Source: a virus
Strand: one strand, 5' to 3'
IMG/VR virus record: IMGVR_UViG_3300048033_001096
Location: 105,232 to 169,231 of that record
DNA: 64,000 bases
The translations under genes and the position numbers were made by a program. Below, piece by piece: positions 44,167 to 51,247 of this stretch. Each line of letters begins with the position of its first letter. Within the stretch, counting starts at the first letter, position 1. The notes under the pieces were generated by a model. That model was not told the origin of the DNA and did no database searches. It was given only the letters and a program-made list of their open reading frames with translations.

Positions 44167-44968
44167 TTATGTACTCCTCTACTGTTGTAAATTTTAGATC
44201 TGTAACATTACTTAATTTAGTAATATCTGCGCATGTGTATTCTTGATATTGCCCTTTTAATTTATCAGGCATTGGTATATACTTTATTTTAGCATTGTGT
44301 TTTTTAGAAATTATTTCAGCAACATCTTGAAAACTTGTAGTTTTGCCTGTTCCGATATTGTAAATGTCAGATATATCAGATTTTAGCAGTTGTTTGTGTA
44401 TTTTACAAATGTCGCCTACATATATAAAATCTCGTTTGTAATTGTCACTATCTTCAAATAACTCAATAGTACTAGTATCTTCTGCTTGTTTTGTAAATTT
44501 AGTAATAGGACTTGCTTGGTTTTCTTTGTGTTCTTCAAAAGGTCCATATGCATTAAAATATCTAAAACCTTGTACAACAACATTACGATTAGATAACCCT
44601 AGCACCCATCGATCGAATAAGTACTTACTCCATGCATATGGACTTTGCGGCTGCTTAGGGTCATCTTCGCCAAATTTTTCATATGGTCCGTATACGCTTG
44701 CACTAGAGGCATATTGAAAATTTACTCCCTTTGTATTGCATTGATTAAATAACCATTTACTAAATTCATAATTTTGTAACATAATTTTATCAACATTGTT
44801 CTCAGTAGTACTAGATATTGCACCTAAATGTATAACCCAGTCATATCCTTCTACTTCTGGAAGCATTTCATCTTGCCATTCGTACCCAAACAACTCATGT
44901 TCGTCTTGTAACGCTAAAGTTAGATTTTGTCCTATAAATCCTTTGTGACCTGTAATTAATATTTTCAT
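44150..44968 (-). CDS. hldD: ADP-L-glycero-D-manno-heptose 6-epimerase (HldD-like)
   Basis: This is an extended short-chain dehydrogenase. The NAD(P) loop GHKGFIGQNL is at 7-16, the active site has YASSASVYG (86-94) and YAWSK with Tyr111 and Lys115, and GFRYFNAYGPFEEHK is the HldD form of the substrate loop. SSTTENNVDKIMLQNYEFSKWL also resembles HldD rather than generic UDP-glucose epimerases. At 272 residues it is shorter than the E. coli enzyme (310), so some loops are trimmed. It converts the D-D to the L-D form of ADP-heptose. It overlaps hldE by ATGA (44965-44968) and the cupin by 17 bases. Confidence 0.85.
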   Translation of the reverse strand: MKILITGHKGFIGQNLTLALQDEHELFGYEWQDEMLPEVEGYDWVIHLGAISSTTENNVDKIMLQNYEFSKWLFNQCNTKGVNFQYASSASVYGPYEKFGEDDPKQPQSPYAWSKYLFDRWVLGLSNRNVVVQGFRYFNAYGPFEEHKENQASPITKFTKQAEDTSTIELFEDSDNYKRDFIYVGDICKIHKQLLKSDISDIYNIGTGKTTSFQDVAEIISKKHNAKIKYIPMPDKLKGQYQEYTCADITKLSNVTDLKFTTVEEYINGSTN

Positions 44969-46107
44969 TTTTTATTCTCTAAAATTTTTGTTGTAGAATG
45001 ACCTTCTACTGTTGGAATAATATGTACAGGCGCAATGTCATGTCCTACAACATCTCCAGCAGAATAATCACCGCCTTTTACAATTAGATCTGGTTTTAAA
45101 TTTTTAATTAATTCGTATGGTGTTTCGTCATCGAAAATTATAATTTCGTCAACATATGGAAGGAGTTCTAATTGTTCTCTTCTAACACTAACTGAATTAA
45201 ACGGACGGTCTTGCCCTTTATTTAATTGCACACTATGGTCGCTATTAAGACCGACAACTAATTTATCTCCCATGCTTTTAGCTTCTTTAAGTAGTGTAAG
45301 GTGTCCAGTATGTAATATGTCAAAACAACCGTTAGTAAAAACTGTTTTCCTACTTAAATCTTGCAAAGTTAATGTATATGTACCTACATGCTTAACACTT
45401 TCTGTCGATGCCCTATTTGCTAAATCTAATGCTTTCTGATAATCAAAATTGTTTATTAGTGCATAAACAAATGCAGCAAGAAAACAATCTCCAGCACCAG
45501 TAACATCATTTACTTCAACAGGGTCAGTAACTGATATATATCTCTTAGAGTCAAATTCAGCAGTAACAGGTTTATCGGCATTTGTAACTATAATGTTGTT
45601 ATGCCATTTATTAAACTCAAACTCGTTAAACTCTTTATTATTAGGCTTTACTAACCAAGCACCCTTATAGTGTTTTGCGTGTCTTTTTGGGTCAACAATT
45701 ACTTTACAGTCAAACTTGTTACAATGTGCAATCATTTTTTCTACATTGTCAAGTACACCTTTATTATAATCACTAAAAATTACATACTTGTATTCGGATA
45801 AATCCATTTTAACAAAGTTTTCAAGAATGTCAAAACTATCTGCAATATGATCGTCGTCAATTCTTGATATATAATGACCGTCACAAATTATACGAGTTTT
45901 TGTACATTTCGGTTGATCATAATCGAGTATATGAGCATCTACACCTAAATTTATTAGATTGTCGTATACTAGTCCTGCTCCACCTGCAATCTCATCTGTG
46001 TAAATTTGTTTAACTACAGGAACTGGAGCTTCAGGACTTAATCGATCTGAAGTTCCGTAAATGTATTTGTCATTGATAATATCTCCGAGAACTAAAACTT
46101 TATTCAT
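44965..46107 (-). CDS. hldE: Bifunctional heptose 7-phosphate kinase / heptose 1-phosphate adenylyltransferase (HldE)
   Basis: The N-terminal ribokinase-like domain (about 1-245) has LGDIINDKYIYG, SDRLSPEAPVPVV and the catalytic NDVTGAGDCFLAAF. The C-terminal nucleotidyltransferase (about 253-380) has VFTNGCFDILHTGHL with the HxGH motif, VGLNSDHSVQLNKG and EGHSTTKIL. Both activities of HldE are therefore represented. The protein is 380 residues against 477 in E. coli. The loss is mainly in the kinase half, where a segment after VDAHILDYD is missing and the GGAAN motif reads GGAGL. It is the first gene of the operon and has a sigma70-type promoter whose -10 box ends five bases before the ATG. 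Confidence 0.88.
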   Translation of the reverse strand: MNKVLVLGDIINDKYIYGTSDRLSPEAPVPVVKQIYTDEIAGGAGLVYDNLINLGVDAHILDYDQPKCTKTRIICDGHYISRIDDDHIADSFDILENFVKMDLSEYKYVIFSDYNKGVLDNVEKMIAHCNKFDCKVIVDPKRHAKHYKGAWLVKPNNKEFNEFEFNKWHNNIIVTNADKPVTAEFDSKRYISVTDPVEVNDVTGAGDCFLAAFVYALINNFDYQKALDLANRASTESVKHVGTYTLTLQDLSRKTVFTNGCFDILHTGHLTLLKEAKSMGDKLVVGLNSDHSVQLNKGQDRPFNSVSVRREQLELLPYVDEIIIFDDETPYELIKNLKPDLIVKGGDYSAGDVVGHDIAPVHIIPTVEGHSTTKILENKK

Positions 46108-46112
46108 AGTTT

Positions 46113-46141
46113 ATTATACTACCTTTATTATATCTAGTCAA
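46113..46141 (-). promoter_or_regulatory. Sigma70-type promoter of the ADP-heptose operon
   Basis: On the minus strand, TTGACT (46141-46136), a 17-base spacer and TATAAT (46118-46113) form a near-consensus promoter. AAACT then separates the -10 box from the hldE ATG, so the transcript should start at or within a base or two of the ATG. The -35 box overlaps the NUDIX stop codon. Confidence 0.75.
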
Positions 46142-46565
46142 GTAAATTTATTACGTCAATTACTGTTTTTAATTTTGTTATATTACTTTTACGAGATAGT
46201 GTACTTTGAAGACCGGAGTGTAAAGGCTTTGGCCACTTGTTGAAAGTAACCCAAGCAAAGCCGTCGTGTTCGTTGTTTAATTTTGGTATAAATGTGTTTT
46301 CAACAACACACAAATAAGTATGAAACTGAAAGTGTTCGTCGTTGCTTACAAAAGTTTCTAAAGGAATAGTTTTCTTTATATCAATTTCGCCAATTTCTTC
46401 AGATATCTCACGACGAAGACCTTCCCACGGAGTTTCTTTTCCTTCATTAGTGCCGCCAACTAACCCCCATACGTTATTTCGGCTTCCATTTGCTCTGTGC
46501 AAAAATAGAAACATTTTTGTTTTTAAAGAATATACGAGGGCTCCACTACAAACAATTTCTTTCAT
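46134..46565 (-). CDS. NUDIX hydrolase
   Basis: The NUDIX box GX5EX7REUXEEXGU is present as GTNEGKETPWEGLRREISEEIGE (residues 38-60), with one deviation: Glu at the last hydrophobic position. These enzymes hydrolyse nucleoside diphosphates linked to another group. Here dNTPs, NAD-like compounds or ADP-sugars are possible, and the sugar operon next door makes the last plausible. The start chosen is the internal ATG at 46565, after the gp15 stop, because an upstream ATG at 46604 would lie in the gp15 coding region and adds residues before the usual first strand. The sequence before the ATG is GATAATTA-TTAGT, one base from a late promoter. Confidence 0.8.
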   Translation of the reverse strand: MKEIVCSGALVYSLKTKMFLFLHRANGSRNNVWGLVGGTNEGKETPWEGLRREISEEIGEIDIKKTIPLETFVSNDEHFQFHTYLCVVENTFIPKLNNEHDGFAWVTFNKWPKPLHSGLQSTLSRKSNITKLKTVIDVINLLD

Positions 46566-46578
46566 ACTAATAATTATC

Positions 46579-48012
46579 TTAGTATGAAATCCTCCAAGAG
46601 CCATTTGGATATTCGCCTTCGTAAGAGAGTATCCAATATTCTCCAGTCCATTTATACTGTGTTTGTGTGTTTATATTTGTAACAAATTCTTCTGACAGAT
46701 TCTCACTAGCATCAAATACAATATGCCAATTTAATCCATCCCATTCGATAATATCATTTTCACTGGCAACAAAGTCTGTATTATCTGCATTTTTCCAAGC
46801 TTCAGCTCCGTTAGAATTATCAGCATTTCCAATATTTCCTAACAATAATAGTCGATTACTTGATGATGAGTCCTGTACTTGTCTTGGATCAAATCTCTGA
46901 GGATCTATAATAAAATCTACATACGTTTTATCACCGCCTGGACCGTTTATAATACTGTCAGCTGGTAATGTTTCAACATCAGGACTTTGTAATATTAATT
47001 TAGTTTCGTCTGTATTGTCAACTGAATCAATTGTAAACACAATATCTAAGTCGTTTGATCGCTGTAATCTTAATTGTGTAATTCCGGGCTCAAAAGTACT
47101 TGGATGAGCAAGAAGCCACTGTGTCCAATTAGTTTTCCCTGCAATTCCGTTTTTCATTAATCTTGCAACTCCGTCAAGTACTTCTAAATCATAATCTTGA
47201 TATGTAGTTACAACTAGTGCTGATTCGTTAGTAAGTGCTTCGTCTGGCTGAATATTTACCTTAGTAGTATCTTCATTTTCTTTAATTTTCTGTTCGACTA
47301 AACTTTGTGTGTAAGCATTTTCGTCAATATTAACTTCTAGTCCATTGTCATTAAATATTGCTGTAATAATTTTAGTTATGACTCCTAACTTTTTAACTTT
47401 TGCAGGTGGACTAATAAAAATAGGAGTAGTTAGTGAAATAGTAGCTACGTCAATTTCGGATTCGGTACCGGTTGGTATACTTCTGCTAGAAAATGTAATG
47501 TTTTCCATATTTAATACACTTAAACTTGTCCAGTCTATATAATTATCAGTAGTTTGTATTTCTAAACTTGGATTAAACAACATAAAAATTTGCTCTAATA
47601 GCTGTAGTTTTTGATCTGTGTTAGTACTCCAAATATCTACGTTAACTGTAAGTGTATAAGGTGTAGGCATTAATCGCTCAACAGTATAATTTTTTCCGCC
47701 TGCATTAAGATATTCGTCACCGTTTTCATTTAACGCACGTTCTCGTATATTCATTTTGTTAACGTAACTTGAATCAGCTAATCGTGTAGTGTCCATTTCT
47801 AAACCAGTGATATATACTGCCATCCGGGGAGCACTTGGCAACTTATTTTCCGAGTTATCTCGCATTATGCTACCAACTTGTCGAGTTAAATCACCATATG
47901 TTACTGGTACTTGTACTAACCGACCTTGTCCGTCCTTATAACTAAATTGTCCAAATAATCTAACTATTTGTGTTAAGTACCTACGTATTTGTCCGTCATA
48001 AAAATGTTGCAT
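46579..48012 (-). CDS. 15: Tail sheath stabiliser / tail completion protein gp15, extended
   Basis: The N-terminal 220 residues follow T4 gp15 closely: HFYDGQIRRYLTQIVRLFGQ parallels T4 FYNSSFRRYATLMGDLF, VQVPVTYGD parallels RVPITYAS, and later come QKLQLLEQIFMLFNP and TPIFISPP. In T4, gp15 caps the tail and joins it to the neck. The protein is 477 residues against 272 in T4. The additional C-terminal part of about 230 residues includes a beta domain near residues 290-400 and Trp/Tyr-rich repeats (KWTGEYWILSYEGEY). Its ATG overlaps the gp14 stop by one base (TAATG), so the two are translationally coupled. Confidence 0.82.
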   Translation of the reverse strand: MQHFYDGQIRRYLTQIVRLFGQFSYKDGQGRLVQVPVTYGDLTRQVGSIMRDNSENKLPSAPRMAVYITGLEMDTTRLADSSYVNKMNIRERALNENGDEYLNAGGKNYTVERLMPTPYTLTVNVDIWSTNTDQKLQLLEQIFMLFNPSLEIQTTDNYIDWTSLSVLNMENITFSSRSIPTGTESEIDVATISLTTPIFISPPAKVKKLGVITKIITAIFNDNGLEVNIDENAYTQSLVEQKIKENEDTTKVNIQPDEALTNESALVVTTYQDYDLEVLDGVARLMKNGIAGKTNWTQWLLAHPSTFEPGITQLRLQRSNDLDIVFTIDSVDNTDETKLILQSPDVETLPADSIINGPGGDKTYVDFIIDPQRFDPRQVQDSSSSNRLLLLGNIGNADNSNGAEAWKNADNTDFVASENDIIEWDGLNWHIVFDASENLSEEFVTNINTQTQYKWTGEYWILSYEGEYPNGSWRISY

Positions 48013-49115
48013 TAGTTATCTGCCTTAGGTCTAAGTGCTTTAGACAAAGACTGTCTTTCAGCTACTTCTTCACCTGCAATATTGTTTGTATTAGTGTTAT
48101 TAATAAAGTTACCTTTTTGTGTATTTGTATCGTCATCGCCGTAAACAAATGCACGTTTTACATCATATACTTTATTCCATTTATTATTTTTAAACTGAAA
48201 TAATCTGTTAGGTAAAAAATCTGTTCTTAAAAAATAATCATTACTTTCAGGGTCTGCTGGAAATTGTGTTCCAAAGCCAAAAGTTCCGCCATTAGGTGCA
48301 ATTGAGTCGCCTATTATATAACCTTTATAACCGGCTCTGTCCGGTGCAGCCATTGTCGACAATCCGTCTACATCTTTAACTTGAGATAGTTCGACAATAC
48401 CATCGTCGTCGACAGCAACAGAAAAATAATGACTAACATCATAACCGCTTTTATCTAATTCATCTGTTGCTTCTTGTATAACACCTGTTGTAATATTCAT
48501 TTCTCTTTCATAAGTAGATAATATATCTCTCAAACTATCGCCTTCTGGCTCTTCTTCGTTAGCAGGCAAATCTAATATATCTTTAAATTCTTGTCCGTCG
48601 TATATTTGTTTTAATTTAACACGATATAGATGCGGATACCAAGTATGACTAAATCCTTCTGCTGCCCTATTAATATCTTCTACAACATAAAATCTTTTTA
48701 ATGCAACACTAGCATCATTTTCAGCATATTCGTCTATTAAATGCGGTAGTTCAAAAACGTCCCCAGGCATAATTTTTCGCCCAATTGTTTTAACACTACT
48801 TCGAATATGTATAGTCATAAACAATGTGTCATTTGATAAAAACAAACCAAATTGGCTTAAGTCAAAATCAATGTCTTGCACATTGTATATTCCTCTAAGT
48901 CGATAAATATCTGGATCGTACTTTCTGTCTCTATTTTCTAGAAACATTAGATCTTGTATCTGGGTATGATCTTTTACTGTTGTTCCGTCGTCGGTACCTA
49001 TATACTTGTATATGTGTATATCAGTCCCGCCAATAGTAAACATTTCTAGAATTTGTTTATCTAGAAATTCATAATCATTACCGCGCTCTGGTTTGTATAA
49101 ACTTAATCTTGGCAT
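48012..49115 (-). CDS. 14: Neck protein gp14
   Basis: Identification rests on position (between gp13 and gp15) and on features of marine gp14: a start PRLSLYKPERGNDYEFLD, then MTIHIRSSVKTIGRKIMPGD followed by VFELPHL, the counterpart of the T4 gp14 GDLIYFP segment. In T4, gp13 and gp14 close the filled head and form the tail joining site. I start it at the ATG at 49115 rather than 49121 because 49121 lies inside the minus-strand late promoter; with T4 geometry the transcript would begin at the A of the 49115 ATG. The product is 367 residues, larger than T4 gp14 (256), with a variable C-terminus. Confidence 0.72.
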   Translation of the reverse strand: MPRLSLYKPERGNDYEFLDKQILEMFTIGGTDIHIYKYIGTDDGTTVKDHTQIQDLMFLENRDRKYDPDIYRLRGIYNVQDIDFDLSQFGLFLSNDTLFMTIHIRSSVKTIGRKIMPGDVFELPHLIDEYAENDASVALKRFYVVEDINRAAEGFSHTWYPHLYRVKLKQIYDGQEFKDILDLPANEEEPEGDSLRDILSTYEREMNITTGVIQEATDELDKSGYDVSHYFSVAVDDDGIVELSQVKDVDGLSTMAAPDRAGYKGYIIGDSIAPNGGTFGFGTQFPADPESNDYFLRTDFLPNRLFQFKNNKWNKVYDVKRAFVYGDDDTNTQKGNFINNTNTNNIAGEEVAERQSLSKALRPKADN

Positions 49116-49120
49116 ATACA

Positions 49121-49140
49121 TATTTATCGAAAGATAAATA
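49121..49140. promoter_or_regulatory. Palindromic pair of divergent late promoters (gp14 / gp13)
   Basis: GATAAATA on the plus strand (49133-49140) and GATAAATA on the minus strand (49128-49121) are separated by only GAAA, giving a perfect 8-bp inverted repeat. The plus promoter serves gp13, with a short leader and CGGAGA before the ATG at 49159. The minus promoter lies exactly five bases before the gp14 ATG. Confidence 0.75.
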
Positions 49141-49158
49141 CTATACGGAGAATAAATT

Positions 49159-49908
49159 ATGGCAACACAAACACAAGAAATTTTTGACTATGTTAATGCA
49201 ATGTTAGGCGGCGGCATGGTTGATGTTGAGCTAGATCCAATACATTATAATACTGCATTAGAGAAAGCACTATCTAAATTTCGTCAACGTTCTGATAACA
49301 GTGTCGAAGAATCATATATATTTTTAGATACTGACAAAGATCAAAATGAATATACATTGCCAAACGAAGTAATTGAAGTTCGTAAAATTTTCCGTAGATC
49401 GATTGGATCACGCACAGGCGGCGGCGATGGCGGTACACTATTCGAACCGTTTAACCTTGCATACACAAACACTTATTTACTATCAAGCAGTAACATGGGC
49501 GGCCTAGCAACATATGATATGTTTAGTCAATATCAAGAATTAGTAGGGCGCATGTTTGGATCGTTTATTGAATTTAAATGGAATTCAGCAACACATAAAT
49601 TAACATTATTACAGCGTCCAAGAACTAACGAAACATTATTGATGATGTGTTATAATTATAGACCTGACGAACAATTATTAAGTGATTATCTAGCAAAGCA
49701 ATGGATTAAAGACTACACACTTGCAACCTGCAAATATATGTTAGGTGAAGCACGTAGTAAGTTTGCTACTATTGCAGGCCCACAAGGCGGATCAACACTT
49801 AACGGAAATGATTTAAAAAACGAAGCTATGGCAGAGATTGAAAAACTTGAAAAAGATGTTATCGAGCAAGTTTCGGGCGGTATTGGTTACGGATTTACTA
49901 TCGGCTAA
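49159..49908 (+). CDS. 13: Neck protein gp13
   Basis: The 249-residue product resembles the gp13 neck proteins of marine T4-like phages. The N-terminal helix MATQTQEIFDYVNAMLGGG is followed by VDVELDPIHYNTALEKALSKFRQRSDN and a beta segment DKDQNEYTLPNEVIEVRKIFR, a layout common to head-tail connector proteins. Later come EFKWNSATHKLTLLQRP and a helical C-terminus with LAKQWIKDYTLATCKYMLGE. In T4, gp13 joins gp14 at the portal after DNA packaging. The length is somewhat below T4 (309). It is divergent from gp14, whereas in T4 the two lie on the same strand. Confidence 0.72.
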   Translation: MATQTQEIFDYVNAMLGGGMVDVELDPIHYNTALEKALSKFRQRSDNSVEESYIFLDTDKDQNEYTLPNEVIEVRKIFRRSIGSRTGGGDGGTLFEPFNLAYTNTYLLSSSNMGGLATYDMFSQYQELVGRMFGSFIEFKWNSATHKLTLLQRPRTNETLLMMCYNYRPDEQLLSDYLAKQWIKDYTLATCKYMLGEARSKFATIAGPQGGSTLNGNDLKNEAMAEIEKLEKDVIEQVSGGIGYGFTIG

Positions 49909-49980
49909 CTTATTGAAATCATTAAAAAAAATAATCTAATAATTTCAATGACTTAAAAACACCTTGAGTTTACGCTAACA

Positions 49981-49999
49981 TTTACATATGTTGTAAATA
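49981..49999 (+). promoter_or_regulatory. Late-type promoter with inverted repeat upstream of the 50023 gene
   Basis: GTAAATA at 49993-49999 resembles the gp18 promoter (GGTAAATAC) and would start transcription near 50005, leaving AAGGAGG (50009-50015) in the leader. It is the right arm of TTTACA-TATGT-TGTAAA (49981-49997), an inverted repeat that could be an operator. A weaker sigma70 reading (TTTACA, 16 bases, TATAAC) is also possible but would start within the Shine-Dalgarno. Confidence 0.4.
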
Positions 50000-50022
50000 C
50001 AATATAACAAGGAGGTCCCACC

Positions 50023-50253
50023 ATGTGCAGTCCATTTGTACGTAAAGAAGCCAACCGCTTTTACTGGATAGTAAAAGGTTCATTAATCCCCCAATCATGG
50101 TCAGATAAAGATGTAGAAGGAATATACGATTCGTATATGAAACGCATCTGGGGCAACCACGAAAACTGTGTGCATGAAAGAGGATTTCCTGCTGCATGGG
50201 CAGAGCGAGAAGCAGAAGAAATAAACAAAGTTGCTGTTTTAGGTTACGATTAA
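50023..50253 (+). CDS. Small hypothetical protein (76 aa)
   Basis: It has the strongest ribosome site in the window (AAGGAGG, seven bases before the ATG), so it is very likely translated. The protein is soluble and rich in aromatic and charged residues (KEANRFYWIVKGSLIPQSW, YDSYMKRIWGNHENCVHERG, AAWAEREAEEINKVAV) and is predicted mostly helical. No family was recognised. It stands alone between gp13 and the sigma70-driven kinase gene and may be an accessory or host-takeover protein; that role is a guess. Confidence 0.6.
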   Translation: MCSPFVRKEANRFYWIVKGSLIPQSWSDKDVEGIYDSYMKRIWGNHENCVHERGFPAAWAEREAEEINKVAVLGYD

Positions 50254-50255
50254 GG

Positions 50256-50283
50256 TTGACAAGCTAAACTAAGATGCTATAAT
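50256..50283 (+). promoter_or_regulatory. Consensus sigma70 promoter for the kinase gene
   Basis: TTGACA (50256-50261), 16 bases, TATAAT (50278-50283): both boxes match consensus exactly. A start near 50290 and AGAGGAG at 50296-50302 serve the ATG at 50308. The gene should be early, transcribed by unmodified host polymerase. Confidence 0.85.
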
Positions 50284-50307
50284 ATATATATTCTTAGAGG
50301 AGTTTGT

Positions 50308-50868
50308 ATGTTACCTAAATTGTTAGTTGTAGGACACGGCCGTCACGGCAAAGATACTGTATGCGAGATGTTAGAAGCATACGGATATAAATTCCAATCT
50401 AGTTCTAAGTTTTGTTCTGAGCTGTTTATATTCGACGAGCTAAAAGACAAGTATGGTTATGCAGACGAAGAAGCATGTTATGCAGATCGACATAATCATC
50501 GTACACTATGGTACAACATGATTCACGATTATTGTAAAGATGACCTAGCACGCCTCGGACGTAACTTATTTGCAGAACACAATATCTATTGCGGATTACG
50601 TAATAAACGTGAATACTTTGCTATGAAAAATGAGCAAATTTTTGATTATGCTATTTGGGTGGATCGTACAGATCATTTGCCTAAAGAAGATCCTGACTCG
50701 ATGAGCATCGAACAATGGATGTGTGATTATACTATTGACAACAATGGCGATTTAGTTCGTCTTGAAAAGAACGTAGCAATCCTTATGCGTACTATCTTTA
50801 GAAATCAGGGACTAAGTCTCCCTGCTTCCACTTCACCCCTGTTTTTTGAAGAATCCTTTGACAGTTAG
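50308..50868 (+). CDS. P-loop deoxynucleoside monophosphate kinase-like protein
   Basis: The P-loop GHGRHGKDT (residues 9-17) has the G-x4-GKDT form of T4 gp1-type dNMP kinases (T4: SGVKRSGKDT). It is followed by the family-like Asp/Glu-rich helix and RDHNHRTLWYNMIH-type segment (here DRHNHRTLWYNMIH). Such enzymes phosphorylate dNMPs for phage DNA synthesis, often including modified nucleotides. At 186 residues it is shorter than T4 gp1 (241), and the last 24 residues are encoded within the overlap with the HNH gene on the other strand. The consensus sigma70 promoter fits an early nucleotide-metabolism role. Confidence 0.65.
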   Translation: MLPKLLVVGHGRHGKDTVCEMLEAYGYKFQSSSKFCSELFIFDELKDKYGYADEEACYADRHNHRTLWYNMIHDYCKDDLARLGRNLFAEHNIYCGLRNKREYFAMKNEQIFDYAIWVDRTDHLPKEDPDSMSIEQWMCDYTIDNNGDLVRLEKNVAILMRTIFRNQGLSLPASTSPLFFEESFDS

Positions 50869-51133
50869 CACATATAGTTTTTAAATTACTAGGCCGACAA
50901 TTAGTTAGATCACCGTCTATGTGAAATACATTAAACTGTTCGGAATAATTTGAGCGATACCCACATTTTTCGCATGTGGTTTTCTTTTCATATCCTGCTT
51001 GCTTCCATTTAGGAATACCATGTCCGACTCCATTACGTAAACACGTTTCGCAAAGTTTACGATAGTAAGTTTTTTTTCCTTTTTTATAATTTATAGCTGC
51101 TGGACGTTGTCCGCACTTGCATAATGGTCTCAT
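50798..51133 (-). CDS. HNH-type endonuclease with two zinc-binding motifs
   Basis: This 111-residue basic protein has an N-terminal zinc ribbon (CKCG near residue 5, CETC near 28-31), then CEKCGYRSNY, FNVFHIDGDLTNCRPSNLKTIC and ANCQ. The last two are the HNH core, with His, the Asn of the SNL block and the second CxxC. Free-standing HNH genes of this size are common in T4-like phages, often as homing endonucleases near conserved genes. It lies opposite and overlapping the 3' end of the kinase gene by 71 bases, tail to tail. Its ATG is preceded by CTAAATACAAT, the same sequence as before gp17 and close to a late promoter, with no good Shine-Dalgarno. Confidence 0.8.
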   Translation of the reverse strand: MRPLCKCGQRPAAINYKKGKKTYYRKLCETCLRNGVGHGIPKWKQAGYEKKTTCEKCGYRSNYSEQFNVFHIDGDLTNCRPSNLKTICANCQRILQKTGVKWKQGDLVPDF

Positions 51134-51137
51134 ATTG

Positions 51138-51145
51138 TATTTAGC
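51138..51145 (-). promoter_or_regulatory. Late-like promoter GCTAAATA immediately before the HNH gene
   Basis: On the minus strand GCTAAATA then CAAT then ATG. The string TAAATACAATATG is identical to that at the gp17 start (63394-63406). The predicted start lies at or next to the ATG. Confidence 0.45.
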
Positions 51146-51200
51146 TCACCTTTTCGGTCCCTTTTTTACCGGTATTTGTGTAGAGTTTTTTCTTTTAATT

Positions 51201-51208
51201 GGTAAATA
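51201..51208 (+). promoter_or_regulatory. Late promoter GGTAAATA for the sheath gene
   Basis: GGTAAATA followed by C lies 39 bases before the gp18 ATG at 51248. The start near 51214 gives a leader with ATAGGAG at 51234-51240. Confidence 0.55.
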
Positions 51209-51247
51209 CATGTAATAAACAATACACTATCCAATAGGAGAAATAGA

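Noticed and set aside
46134-46604. NUDIX gene starting at 46604
   Set aside because: That start lies within the gp15 coding end and adds 13 residues before the usual first strand. The ATG at 46565 is better placed.
49909-49960. Terminator after gp13 from ATTGAAAT and ATTTCAAT
   Set aside because: The stem is AT-only with a 20-base loop and no T-run after it, so it is too weak to call.
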